64,000 nt of DNA, taken from contig DBXM01000002.1 of assembly GCA_002309655.1 (NCBI GenBank), forward strand, positions 1-64,000. The letters run 5' to 3'. The notes under the pieces were generated by a model. The model searched no databases. It was not told the origin of the DNA and was given only the letters and a program-made list of their open reading frames with translations. The position numbers and the translations under genes were made by a program. Shown here one piece after another: positions 50,639 to 58,646 of the stretch. Numbering within the stretch: the first letter of the stretch is position 1; each line of letters opens with the position of its first letter. Source of the stretch: Mageeibacillus sp. UBA1212 (GTDB lineage Bacteria > Bacillota > Clostridia > UBA1212).

Positions 50639-50721
50639 CGTAAAAATAAACCAATCGCGCAGAAATCCGGCCTTAGGAAATTCTGAAATCCGTTCTTAGA
50701 TTAAAAAAGGAGCGACTGAAA

Positions 50722-51264
50722 TTGAGAGACCCCGCGGAAATTCTCGGTGCCGCAAACCGTCTTATCAAGAAATATAATACGCGCGACCCGTTCAGGCTGG
50801 CTGACGAACTCGGAATCATGCTGCGTTACAGCGGCAGTCTCGGCAGCCTTCTCGGTCTGTACACAGTCGTTCTCAGGAACCGCGTCATCATTCTCAATTC
50901 GGAGCTCGGCGAGAACCAGCGCCGGATGGTTCTTGCGCACGAACTCGGCCACGACGTTCTGCACCGCGAGGAGGCGAAGAAAGGGCTGCAGGAATACATG
51001 CTTTTCGACATGCGCACGCCCACCGAGTACGAGGCGAACGCCTTCGCGGCCCACCTTTTGATAGACCGGGACGAGCTGATCGAGCTTTCCAAGGAGCGCG
51101 AATACGACCCCTGGGCAGTGTCGCGTGAACTCGGCCTCAACGTCAACCTCGTGCTGATCAAGTTCGCGGAAATGAACCGGATGGGCGACAGCTTCACCCT
51201 GCCCCGCATTCCCGACCCGACCTTCTTCAAGAACGAGCTTCCCGGCTCAGAGAACGCCTACTGA
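50722..51264 (+). CDS. ImmA/IrrE-family metallo-endopeptidase
   Basis: 180 residues. Zinc motif HELGHDVLH at residues 73-81 followed by EYEANAFAAHLLI, whose Glu is the third ligand, the standard layout of the IrrE/ImmA family. These proteases inactivate partner XRE repressors after DNA damage or other signals. Start is TTG at 50722 behind AAGGAG. It shares the transcript of the XRE gene and ends at a strong terminator. No integrase or conjugation genes surround it, unlike the mobile-element ImmA systems. Confidence 0.92.
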   Translation: MRDPAEILGAANRLIKKYNTRDPFRLADELGIMLRYSGSLGSLLGLYTVVLRNRVIILNSELGENQRRMVLAHELGHDVLHREEAKKGLQEYMLFDMRTPTEYEANAFAAHLLIDRDELIELSKEREYDPWAVSRELGLNVNLVLIKFAEMNRMGDSFTLPRIPDPTFFKNELPGSENAY

Positions 51265-51284
51265 AACTGCTAATAATACAGAAA

Positions 51285-51333
51285 GCCCGCGCCGGCCCCA
51301 TCAATCAAAAGGGGGCCGGCGCGGGCCTTTTTA
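51285..51333 (+). terminator. Terminator of XRE-ImmA operon
   Basis: 15-bp GC-rich inverted repeat (51285-51299 and 51312-51326) followed by CTTTTTAT. Confidence 0.85.
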
Positions 51334-51344
51334 TCACAAACAAC

Positions 51345-53909
51345 TTACACTCTCACGTCGAACACCCACTCGCCGGAGCCAACAGTTTCAGCCTCAGCCC
51401 CCGGTATCTCAATCAACGCCAAAGTGTTCGCGGGAACCACCACTGTGACGCGCCTGACTCCGCCTTCAGCCGGCCCGTAGGCGACGCGGATCTCGCCGTA
51501 AGGTGATTTGTAGGACACGTCGGCGGCGCCGATCTCTTCAATGAAGCAGGGCTTCACGAGGAACTTCTTGAAGCCGGGTTCGAGGGGCTTGACGCCAGCG
51601 ACGTTCTCGTGGCAGAACAGGAGGAAGCCGCCGTGCATCGGGTGGTTGTAGGATGCGACGCCGACGTTGGGGTTCTCGGTCACGAAGTGCATGTCGGGGG
51701 CTTCCCACATCGAGGTGCCGCCTTCGGTCATCATTCTGCCGAACGAGTAGTAGTCCGGGTTGAACAGGAATTTCATCGCGGCACTGCCCTTCCCGGCGTC
51801 GAAGAGCGCGGGAACGAGGTACTTGTTGCCGTAGATGCCGGTGCTCATTCTGTAGCCGTCATTTTCGATCATGCCGGCGGTCGCGGCGACAAGCGAAGGA
51901 TACTCGCCGTCCGGGTAGATTCCGGTGATCAAAGCGGCGCCGTTCGTGCCCCAGTAGCCGTAGGAGTGGGCCACAACATCATAATAGTGTCTGTTGAACG
52001 ACTCCCTGATTCTCTCCGCAAGATCGCGGTATTTACGGCCGTCCCCGTATCCGAACGCGTCCGAGATTTCCGCCATTTTTCGGCAAATTTCGAAGAACAT
52101 TAAAGTCGACGAATGCTCCACCGGCATGCGGCGCGGGGCTTCGTTGCCTTCGGGCGGGCACCAGTCGCCGAGCCCTTCCTTTATAATAAAATCGTTGGAG
52201 CGGTTCAGTTCGTGGTCGACCCACTTCCTCATAAGGTCGATGTTGTTCCTGACGGCCGAGCCGAGGCCGCGGTACTTCCACATCCAGTACGGAATGATAA
52301 TCTGCGCGCAGCCCCAGAGAGGAGACGCCTCGCCGCAGCCGCGTTTTCCGGGCGAGATCATCTGCCAGGTGCCGTAGACCTCCGTTGTGGTTCTGATGTC
52401 GCCGAGATATTTTTCATAAGAGGTTTCCGAGTCGTAGTTGAGCAGACCCCAGTTGCAGACCACCTCCGCGTCGCCGAGCCAGCCGCACTTTTCGCGCGCC
52501 GGGCAGTCCTCGGGAACGCCGTGGAAATTCGAGAGGTACGTGTTCCTCATCACGCGGTCAAGCTGGGTGAGCTGGTCGAAATCGCAGTAGAAGCGGCCCG
52601 CCTCCTTCATGGAAGTGGCGAGCGCGATGCCCTTGATCATTCCCGGGTCGGGTTCGGTGCCGTAGCCCTTCGAAAAATCGTGAATGCCGGTGATTTCGAC
52701 GTATCTGAAACCGTGGTACGTGAATCTCGGCCGGTAGTACTCGGGCTCGGAGCCGCCGCGGGCGACGTAAATGTCCTGTTGGATGCACTGGGTTGCGAAT
52801 CCGCCGGTCGAACGGTGGTCGAGGTTGCCGCCCTTGGCAAGCGCCTCAGCCGTTCTGAAAACGTAAACCGCGCCTCTCGGGGAATGCGCCGGAATCTTCA
52901 CCTCGTACGTTCCCGCGAAGTTCACGCCCAGGTCGAAAATCCACGCGCCGTCGCTCTTTCCGCTCTCGCAGTGCATCGAAATGCAGGGGATCTCGCGGAT
53001 CGCGCGCACCGGCGGCATCAGGCAGGGCGTCAGCTTCCCTTTCGGCGTCGTATCCTCAACGACCGGCCCCCAGCCCTTCTCGCTGCCTTCAAACAGGCCG
53101 AAGTCCGGCGTCTCGAGCCTTGAATCGTACATCTCGCCGCCGTAAATGTTGTTGATCGAAATCGGGCTGTACTTGTATTTCCAGTTTTCCGTGTCAGAAA
53201 CGATATTTTCCTCGCTTCCGTCCTCGTAAACGATCTTCAGCCTGACAAAAGCGCACACGTCGCCGTAGACCATTCCCTCGCTGCCCCAGACGCGGCTCTG
53301 CGAATAGAAGCCCTCGCCGAGAAGCACCGCGAGGCAGTTGCCGCCTTCTTTAATAAAGCCGGTCACGTCGGTGGCGCGGTAGTAGACGGTTTTTTCGTAG
53401 TTGGAAATCGGCGGATCGATCTCGAAATCGTCGGCCCGTTCCCCGTTCAGGAAGAACTCTCCGATGCCGAGGCCCGTTCTGTAGAGAATGGCACGCGCCG
53501 GCTTTTTGCGGCCTATGTCGAACTTCGTGCGGAGGTAAGGCGCCCAGCCGCTGATATGCTCTTCCGGCTTGATCCACTTCGCGCCGTGCATGCCCTCCGG
53601 CGACGGTTCGGTGATGAAAACGGCCTCCTCAGAAGCCTCGCTTCCGTCCTCACCCCATGCCTCGATTCTCAGCTTGTACTCGGTCTCGAATGCCGCGGCA
53701 AGCCCCTCCGGCTCCACGTCGACGCTGATTCCCGACTCGACTCTTCCGGTGTCGAAAACCGTTCCGCTCCGGTCGGAAAGCGTGATCCGGTAGAATTTCT
53801 GGAAGAAGCCGTCGCTGACGTCTGAAATTTTCCAGCTGAAACGAAGTCCGCTCGCCGGCATGAGAAGTCCCGGCTCAGCTCCGTTTATTCTGATGTCGTA
53901 AATTTTCAT
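51345..53909 (-). CDS. GH78 alpha-L-rhamnosidase
   Basis: 854 residues, no signal peptide, so intracellular. N-terminal beta domains (KIYDIRINGAEPGL; LYRTGLGIGEFFLNGERADDFEIDPP region) lead to an (alpha/alpha)6 barrel with the GH78 signature DCPAREKCGWLGDAE (about 468-482), which carries the general acid. Later GLGDWCPPEGNEAPRRMPVEHSST (parts) and MTEGGTSMWEA fit the active site. It inverts terminal alpha-L-rhamnose from plant glycosides or rhamnans. ATG 53909 has CGGAGGATTT ahead. Stands alone; nitroreductase lies 62 bp upstream. Confidence 0.92.
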   Translation of the reverse strand: MKIYDIRINGAEPGLLMPASGLRFSWKISDVSDGFFQKFYRITLSDRSGTVFDTGRVESGISVDVEPEGLAAAFETEYKLRIEAWGEDGSEASEEAVFITEPSPEGMHGAKWIKPEEHISGWAPYLRTKFDIGRKKPARAILYRTGLGIGEFFLNGERADDFEIDPPISNYEKTVYYRATDVTGFIKEGGNCLAVLLGEGFYSQSRVWGSEGMVYGDVCAFVRLKIVYEDGSEENIVSDTENWKYKYSPISINNIYGGEMYDSRLETPDFGLFEGSEKGWGPVVEDTTPKGKLTPCLMPPVRAIREIPCISMHCESGKSDGAWIFDLGVNFAGTYEVKIPAHSPRGAVYVFRTAEALAKGGNLDHRSTGGFATQCIQQDIYVARGGSEPEYYRPRFTYHGFRYVEITGIHDFSKGYGTEPDPGMIKGIALATSMKEAGRFYCDFDQLTQLDRVMRNTYLSNFHGVPEDCPAREKCGWLGDAEVVCNWGLLNYDSETSYEKYLGDIRTTTEVYGTWQMISPGKRGCGEASPLWGCAQIIIPYWMWKYRGLGSAVRNNIDLMRKWVDHELNRSNDFIIKEGLGDWCPPEGNEAPRRMPVEHSSTLMFFEICRKMAEISDAFGYGDGRKYRDLAERIRESFNRHYYDVVAHSYGYWGTNGAALITGIYPDGEYPSLVAATAGMIENDGYRMSTGIYGNKYLVPALFDAGKGSAAMKFLFNPDYYSFGRMMTEGGTSMWEAPDMHFVTENPNVGVASYNHPMHGGFLLFCHENVAGVKPLEPGFKKFLVKPCFIEEIGAADVSYKSPYGEIRVAYGPAEGGVRRVTVVVPANTLALIEIPGAEAETVGSGEWVFDVRV

Positions 53910-53971
53910 AAAAAATCCTCCGCACAAATATATTGATTTTCAATGAATTCTATTAAAAACCGGAGCAAGAA

Positions 53972-54640
53972 TCACTCCGCCCACTCGAAGTTTTCGCGCC
54001 CCGCCCCAAGCTCGAAGTGGTACTTGACGATACCCAGATCCGTTTTCGAGCAGGGCCCGAGGAACGCCTTCGCCGCCACCCGGCCGTCGTCCGTAATTTT
54101 AAAGAAGAACTTCTGCTGGTTGATTGCCGTGGGCGCCAGCAGCGCCGCTTCGACGCCTTTTTTGAACCATTCGGGGGTGGATTCGCCTATTTCCGCCACT
54201 TTGTCAGGGCTTTTGCTTCTGTGCGGCGTTCCCGGTGTCAGGCCGTAGCCCAGCGCGAGAACGTCAAAAAGCACCTCTCCGGGACCGAGCGACGGCTGCA
54301 CCTTGCTCTTCTCGAACGTCAGCGCCACCCAGCACGTGTTGAGCCCCTCCTTCTGCGCGAACAGAACCAGCCGCTCGCCGTAGTAGCCCACCTTCTCGTC
54401 GTCGTCTTTCCGTCCCGCAAGCACCACGTAGTTCCTGCAGCCGGAAAAACTGCCGTATGAAGGCTTGTCCGCCTTGAACGCCTCCGGTTCGTCGATAACA
54501 AGTTTAAACGACAGCCCGCTCTCGGCGTTGATCCGCCCGATTTCTTCGGCAAGAAGCGCCGCCTTTTCCGGCTCAACCGCCCTGTTGTCGTACTTCCGCA
54601 CCGAATGTCTCGCGCGCATTATCTCCCAAATATCTTCCAT
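53972..54640 (-). CDS. Nitroreductase-family protein
   Basis: 222 residues. N-terminal MRARHSVRKYDNRAVE is the FMN-phosphate-binding start of the family; GYYGERLVLFAQKEGLNTCWVAL and LAPTAINQQKFFF are further family blocks. It is an FMN-dependent reductase of unknown substrate. GGAGGATGATTTT site before ATG. Followed by GH78 on the same strand, perhaps co-transcribed, but the roles are not obviously linked. Confidence 0.88.
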   Translation of the reverse strand: MEDIWEIMRARHSVRKYDNRAVEPEKAALLAEEIGRINAESGLSFKLVIDEPEAFKADKPSYGSFSGCRNYVVLAGRKDDDEKVGYYGERLVLFAQKEGLNTCWVALTFEKSKVQPSLGPGEVLFDVLALGYGLTPGTPHRSKSPDKVAEIGESTPEWFKKGVEAALLAPTAINQQKFFFKITDDGRVAAKAFLGPCSKTDLGIVKYHFELGAGRENFEWAE

Positions 54641-54737
54641 AAAATCATCCTCCGTTCAAAGAGAAATCAGTCACAAATATCTACCCCTATTATACCACGT
54701 AAAAACCGGAAATGCCAGTTTTACGCGCGTGCGCGAA

Positions 54738-54777
54738 TAAAAAATTCAGGGCAGCCTCCAAACGCGGAGGCTGCCCT
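54738..54777 (-). terminator. Terminator after the DUF6935-like gene
   Basis: 12-bp inverted repeat (54748-54759 and 54766-54777, AGGGCAGCCTCC and complement), then GAATTTTTTATT on the minus strand. Confidence 0.85.
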
Positions 54778-54802
54778 TCCAATTAATCAATACGATCCGG
54801 CA

Positions 54803-55381
54803 TCATGCCCACGGGTTGGCCTCAACAGGAAGCCTAATGTCGCTGAGGCACTGGATGTCGTTCACGAACCACTGGCCTGTGGACGGCTTCTTGCGCAGCT
54901 TGATGCCTCTCGGCGAATCCGCGCCGGCGCTCGTCACGTAAAGCGTCGCCCAGTTCTCCTCGTCAAAGGAGTACGGGGTCGAGGTCACGGTGATCGTGAG
55001 CGGCTGTGAAGGCGTGTAGTTGTTCTGGACGGTGGCGCCTTTGAAGTACGAGAAAGGCAGATAGGTCTTGCCGTCGAGACGCTCCTTGATGAAGCCCTTC
55101 GTGTAGTTGCTCACGGTGTCGGGTCCGTTGAGGAATTCGAGCATGCTGTAGACGGCCTCAGGGTCGTCCTTAAATCTGCAGAGAACCAGAACCGCCAGCG
55201 CTGTCGTCTTGAACGCAGTATCAAGCGATGCCTCGGGAAGCGCCTGCAGCTCTTCGAGATTCTTGGGAATATAGGCAAAAGTGAACGTTTTCGACTCCTT
55301 TACACCCTTCCCTCTCGCGTTCGGATCTTCGCTTGCGAAAAGATTTTTTATAAACTTCTTAATTGAATCAAGTAATCCCAT
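54803..55381 (-). CDS. DUF6935-like conserved protein
   Basis: 192 residues. The N-terminal helix GLLDSIKKFIKNLF precedes a domain with FTFAYIPKNLEELQALPEASLDTAFKT (parts) and the conserved end SPRGIKLRKKPSTGQWFVNDIQCLSDIRLPVEANPWA (parts). These blocks match what I recall of DUF6935, a clostridial family without known function. No signal peptide. Start MGLLDS behind CAGGAGGATAA. The MITE-like element lies immediately upstream, which may have disrupted or supplied its promoter. Confidence 0.75.
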   Translation of the reverse strand: MGLLDSIKKFIKNLFASEDPNARGKGVKESKTFTFAYIPKNLEELQALPEASLDTAFKTTALAVLVLCRFKDDPEAVYSMLEFLNGPDTVSNYTKGFIKERLDGKTYLPFSYFKGATVQNNYTPSQPLTITVTSTPYSFDEENWATLYVTSAGADSPRGIKLRKKPSTGQWFVNDIQCLSDIRLPVEANPWA

Positions 55382-55425
55382 TTTATCCTCCTGCAACTGT
55401 CTTTCGACGCGTTTTTAGCGATAAT

Positions 55426-55633
55426 GGAAGTGCTGATTTAATAGCTATTTTTTCGAGCGCGACCCCGAAGCTGTATGAAGATACTGCGAGCGGGGAGCTC
55501 TCGGAAAGCAAGCGGCAGCAAATCTGTCGTAAGACACCTTATCCGCTAAAAAAGATGAAACTAACGAACTGAGCTCTTGCGCATACTGTCAGCTATTCGC
55601 CGCTTGCGTAAAGAGCATTAAATCAGCGCTTTC
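55426..55633. mobile_element. MITE-like element with imperfect terminal inverted repeats
   Basis: About 208 bp. Left end GAAGTGCTGATTTAATAGCT (55427-55446) is mirrored at the right end by GAAAGCGCTGATTTAATGCT read on the minus strand (55614-55633). The interior has no credible gene. The right end stops directly at the stop codon of the solute-binding gene. A 44-bp right-end copy occurs at 58600-58643. No clear target-site duplication or transposase is visible. Confidence 0.6.
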
Positions 55634-57040
55634 TTAGATTTCGCTGGAGAGCACCGACCACGTGTCGTTGCACTGCTGCTCCAGTTTCCGGAGTTTGTCG
55701 ACCCAGGAAGCCTCGTTGCGGCAGTATGCGGTGAACAGATCGCTGATGCCCTTCTGGATGAGGTTCGCGACCTCCGGGGGCACGCAGGTTCCGAGCTGGC
55801 CGGGAACGTAATTCTCGTAGTTCGCGACAAACGCGTCGTAGTTCTTGCCCTCGTAGCCTTCGCCCTTGAGATGCCAGAAGTCCATCTCGCCGAGTTTCTT
55901 TAAGATCGGCACGTCGCCGCCTTCCTGACCGTGGAGCGCGAGCTGGCCGTCCTCAGTGAGCAGGAACAGCGCGAGCGCCGCGGCAGCGTCCTTGTTCTTC
56001 GTGTAGCTGAAAACGGAGAATCCGAGAGCGCCGCAGGGGGAAGCCGCGTGCGGGAAGAGCGGGAACGCCACAGCGTCCCAATCGCATCCGTTGTACCTCT
56101 TCACGTTGGTCGTGAGCACCGTGTAGGACTCGTTGAAGTTGAAAACGCAGGAGTTGTACGGCGATATCTTTCTGTACTCGTTCTGGAGCGCAGAGCCGAG
56201 TCCGCTGTTGAGCATCGGGTAAACGAGCCTTCTGTCAATGGACTCGATCGCCTCGCTGATGCCCTTTCTGACCGCTTCGTTGTCGAAGTTGACTCTCTTG
56301 TTGACCTTGTCGTACCACTCGCCGCCGTAAGCGTAGAGGAAAGGCGTGAACATGTTCTGCCAGTCGAACTTCCACGAGGCGCCGACCTGAGTAAGGGTGA
56401 TGCCGTCGACGTCGTACTTTTTGACTCTCTCGCAGATGGACTTGAAGTCCTCCCAGGTCCAGTCGTTCGGCAGGTGTTCACCCTGCTCGATAATACCGGC
56501 CTCGACAAGGGCGTCCACGTTGTACGTGAATAGAACGTTGCCGCAGGTCATGCCGACCATGAACGTTCTGCCGCCGATGATGCACAGGTTCAAAATACCG
56601 GAGTAGATCTCCGAGAGGTCGATCTGGAACGCCTCGATGTACGAATCCAGAGGCATCATCGCCTCGTTCGTGATTGCGTACTCATAAAGGCTGTCCTCGC
56701 TGTTAAGGCCGCCGTCCGTGATAAAGAACACGTCGCCCATCGTCTTCGAGGAGATCAGCGGAGCGTAGTCCGTGACGTTGAAGTCGGTCTCGATCGTTAC
56801 GTCCGGGTACTTGTCGCGGAACGCGTTGAGCCAGCTTCTGATGCCTCTTCTCGACTGGTCGTTCGGATAAGTGTAGTTTATCGCGCTGACCTTGAGTTTG
56901 CCGCGGATGTCGGGAACGTAGTCCTCAGGCAGTTCGCCGGTCTGGAACTCTCTCTTCTCGCAGCCCATGACGGCAAAAAACATGAACGTCGCAAGCGCGA
57001 GCATTATGCATCTGACTATGATTTTTGTAATGTTTTTCAT
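55634..57040 (-). CDS. Extracellular solute-binding lipoprotein, paralogue 3
   Basis: 468 residues from MKNITKIIVR, chosen for the GGGAGAGG site. A signal peptide ends in AVMGC (Cys27), a slightly unusual lipobox. It shares with the two genes at 4042-7273 the post-lipobox TGELPEDYVPDIRGKLK and the C-terminal TKNKDAAAALALFLLTEDGQLALHGQEGGDVP (parts), but is more diverged elsewhere. By family a sugar- or oligosaccharide-binding receptor on the membrane surface. No transporter membrane genes nearby. The stop codon abuts the MITE-like element. Confidence 0.87.
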   Translation of the reverse strand: MKNITKIIVRCIMLALATFMFFAVMGCEKREFQTGELPEDYVPDIRGKLKVSAINYTYPNDQSRRGIRSWLNAFRDKYPDVTIETDFNVTDYAPLISSKTMGDVFFITDGGLNSEDSLYEYAITNEAMMPLDSYIEAFQIDLSEIYSGILNLCIIGGRTFMVGMTCGNVLFTYNVDALVEAGIIEQGEHLPNDWTWEDFKSICERVKKYDVDGITLTQVGASWKFDWQNMFTPFLYAYGGEWYDKVNKRVNFDNEAVRKGISEAIESIDRRLVYPMLNSGLGSALQNEYRKISPYNSCVFNFNESYTVLTTNVKRYNGCDWDAVAFPLFPHAASPCGALGFSVFSYTKNKDAAAALALFLLTEDGQLALHGQEGGDVPILKKLGEMDFWHLKGEGYEGKNYDAFVANYENYVPGQLGTCVPPEVANLIQKGISDLFTAYCRNEASWVDKLRKLEQQCNDTWSVLSSEI

Positions 57041-57083
57041 CAGTTCCTCTCCCTTAATAAGAAAGTTTTTTTGACTGTTTCGA

Positions 57084-57112
57084 ATTGTATCACAAGCGCG
57101 CGCCCATTTCAA
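57084..57112 (-). promoter_or_regulatory. Promoter of solute-binding gene 3
   Basis: Minus-strand TTGAAA (57107-57112), 17-bp spacer, TACAAT (57084-57089). Confidence 0.7.
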
Positions 57113-57228
57113 CAGCATTTAAATAAAAAAAGCCGTTAAACGCCGCTATTGCCTGTGCAAAGCCTCTTTGGCGCCTTTTCGAACCCTTTTTGCGGCCTTT
57201 CCAAAGCCTTTTCGAAGCGGAAAAGTGT

Positions 57229-57408
57229 TTACATCTGCTTCCTGACGGTCTTGTATTCGTCGCTGTCGTCGTAATAGGGGCACTCCTTGTAGCGGCCGTT
57301 CACGAAGCGCTCGAACTCGTCCTCGTCAAGGTCGATCTCGCAGTACGCGGTAAAAGACTCGTTGTCGTAAACGTAGTGACTGCACGATTCGCATTTTGTT
57401 TTGGTCAT
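57229..57408 (-). CDS. Small DUF6472-like cysteine protein
   Basis: 59 residues: CESCSHYVYDNES near the N-terminus, YCEIDLDEDEFERF in the middle and ECPYYDDSDEYKTVRKQM at the end. Four cysteines (C-xx-C, C, C) suggest a metal knuckle. The pattern matches what I recall of DUF6472, small clostridial proteins of unknown function. GGAGGCGGC site before ATG 57408. Lies 21 bp after the metallopeptidase-like gene, probably co-transcribed. Confidence 0.75.
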   Translation of the reverse strand: MTKTKCESCSHYVYDNESFTAYCEIDLDEDEFERFVNGRYKECPYYDDSDEYKTVRKQM

Positions 57409-57429
57409 ATGCCGCCTCCGAATTTCTTT

Positions 57430-57945
57430 TCAGGAATCGCGCTCCGCGTCCCTGCTGCCCTCCGCTTTTTTCACGGTCTGCTTAACTTTTTTCGCGGGTC
57501 TAACATTATTTCCCGCCGTTCCCGCTTCATTTTTCACGCCTGCCTTGCCCAGAACGTTCGCCCACGCCTCCGGATAGAACCTGTAGTAGCTCACGTTCCT
57601 TGTTTGCCTGTACTTCCTGCACGACGGGAGCGACGCCCATAAAATCGAAGGCAGCCCGATGACCGGCAGGAACAGCGGTCCGAGAATTATCGACTGCAGC
57701 GTGTGGCCGTATTCGTGCGCAAGAACGTACTCGCGTTCCTTCGGCCCGTAGTCCGGACACATAAAAATGAACATCCCGAGCGCCATTGAGCCGTCTTTCC
57801 GCGTCCAGTTCTTCACGGCCGCCCCTTTATAGAAGCCTGCCGCGCTGCCCCTGCAGAAAACCCTTACGGCGAGCCCCGCCAGGTTCTGCGGAAGTCCCCA
57901 CGTCCACTGAAGGATATAGTAAAAAATCAGGAATAGAACTCTCAT
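57430..57945 (-). CDS. Membrane protein with HEYGH zincin-like motif
   Basis: 171 residues. An N-terminal hydrophobic segment (about 1-30) and another near 88-107 flank AHEYGHTLQS (about residues 76-85), an HExxH-type motif. The remainder is basic (KKVKQTVKKAEGS). Could be a small membrane metallopeptidase, or a non-catalytic protein retaining the motif; a third ligand is not obvious. GGAAGGACG site. Family not recognised with confidence. Confidence 0.6.
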   Translation of the reverse strand: MRVLFLIFYYILQWTWGLPQNLAGLAVRVFCRGSAAGFYKGAAVKNWTRKDGSMALGMFIFMCPDYGPKEREYVLAHEYGHTLQSIILGPLFLPVIGLPSILWASLPSCRKYRQTRNVSYYRFYPEAWANVLGKAGVKNEAGTAGNNVRPAKKVKQTVKKAEGSRDAERDS

Positions 57946-57996
57946 TCCGCCGTCCTTCCGCCGGTAGTTTCAGACTGATTTCAGCCTATATTTAGG

Positions 57997-58569
57997 TTAT
58001 TTTTCGGGCATTGAATTCGGGTCCGCCTGATCGATTCCAATCGAAAAGCCGGCGCTCGCGAAGTGCGCCTTAAAGAATACGTACGGGTACTGCGGCGAAA
58101 GCATGAACTGCGGCTTTGTCGAGTCCCTTGTGGCGGTGTGGGTCATGTGGAGTACGTGGTTCCCGTACGGAACGCTGATTCTGAGCGACTGCTTGTTGGC
58201 GATGTGTCCGTAAGGCACTCCGTCCACGTAAATTCCCATGCCGACGGCGGCGCCCATCATGTTCCCCATTCTGTAGACCTGAATGTATCCGCCCTTGGGA
58301 AGAGGCTGACCGCAGGTCGGACAGGTGGTCTGGGCCGCAGTGCCGTTGAAAACGTGTCCGTTCCCGCAGCGGTATCTGACTGTAACCGCCGCGAATTTCC
58401 GGTCGAAAACCTCGCCCGCGTTGGTCATCACGGGCGCTTGATTCCGAGGCTGCGACGCTGCAGGCGGCACGTTCGCACCGGTTGCCGCCGCACCTACGGG
58501 AGTTCCGCACGCGGGACAGAACCTGGCGTTCTCTCCCAGTTGTTTTCCGCATTTCTTGCAAAAAGGCAT
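57997..58569 (-). CDS. Double zinc-ribbon protein
   Basis: 190 residues. An N-terminal zinc ribbon (CKKCGKQLGENARFCPACG, residues 4-22) and a second ribbon (YRCGNGHVFNGTAAQTTCPTCG) are joined by an Ala/Pro/Gln linker. The C-terminal ~100 residues form a beta domain with GIYVDGVPYGHIANKQSLRISVPYGNHVL (parts). No membrane helix. Function unknown; similar N-terminal ribbons occur in regulatory and envelope proteins of clostridia. Start MPFCKK after AAGGAGGAG. The 44-bp MITE end lies directly upstream. Confidence 0.75.
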   Translation of the reverse strand: MPFCKKCGKQLGENARFCPACGTPVGAAATGANVPPAASQPRNQAPVMTNAGEVFDRKFAAVTVRYRCGNGHVFNGTAAQTTCPTCGQPLPKGGYIQVYRMGNMMGAAVGMGIYVDGVPYGHIANKQSLRISVPYGNHVLHMTHTATRDSTKPQFMLSPQYPYVFFKAHFASAGFSIGIDQADPNSMPEK

Positions 58570-58599
58570 TTTTATCTCCTCCTTGTTCAATCGTACGCA

Positions 58600-58643
58600 G
58601 TCAGCAAATCGCCGCTTGCGTAAAGAGCATTAAATCAGCGCTT
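58600..58643. repeat. Solo right end of the MITE-like element
   Basis: 44 bp, 42 identical to 55588-55631. It sits 3 bp after the stop codon of the PolC-like gene. In both places the element end abuts a stop codon, which may reflect target preference. Confidence 0.75.
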
Positions 58644-58646
58644 CCC

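Noticed and set aside
50234..51264. ImmR/ImmA of an integrative element or prophage
   Set aside because: No integrase, relaxase, phage structural gene or attachment repeat in the surrounding 10 kb; the flanks are ordinary metabolic genes.
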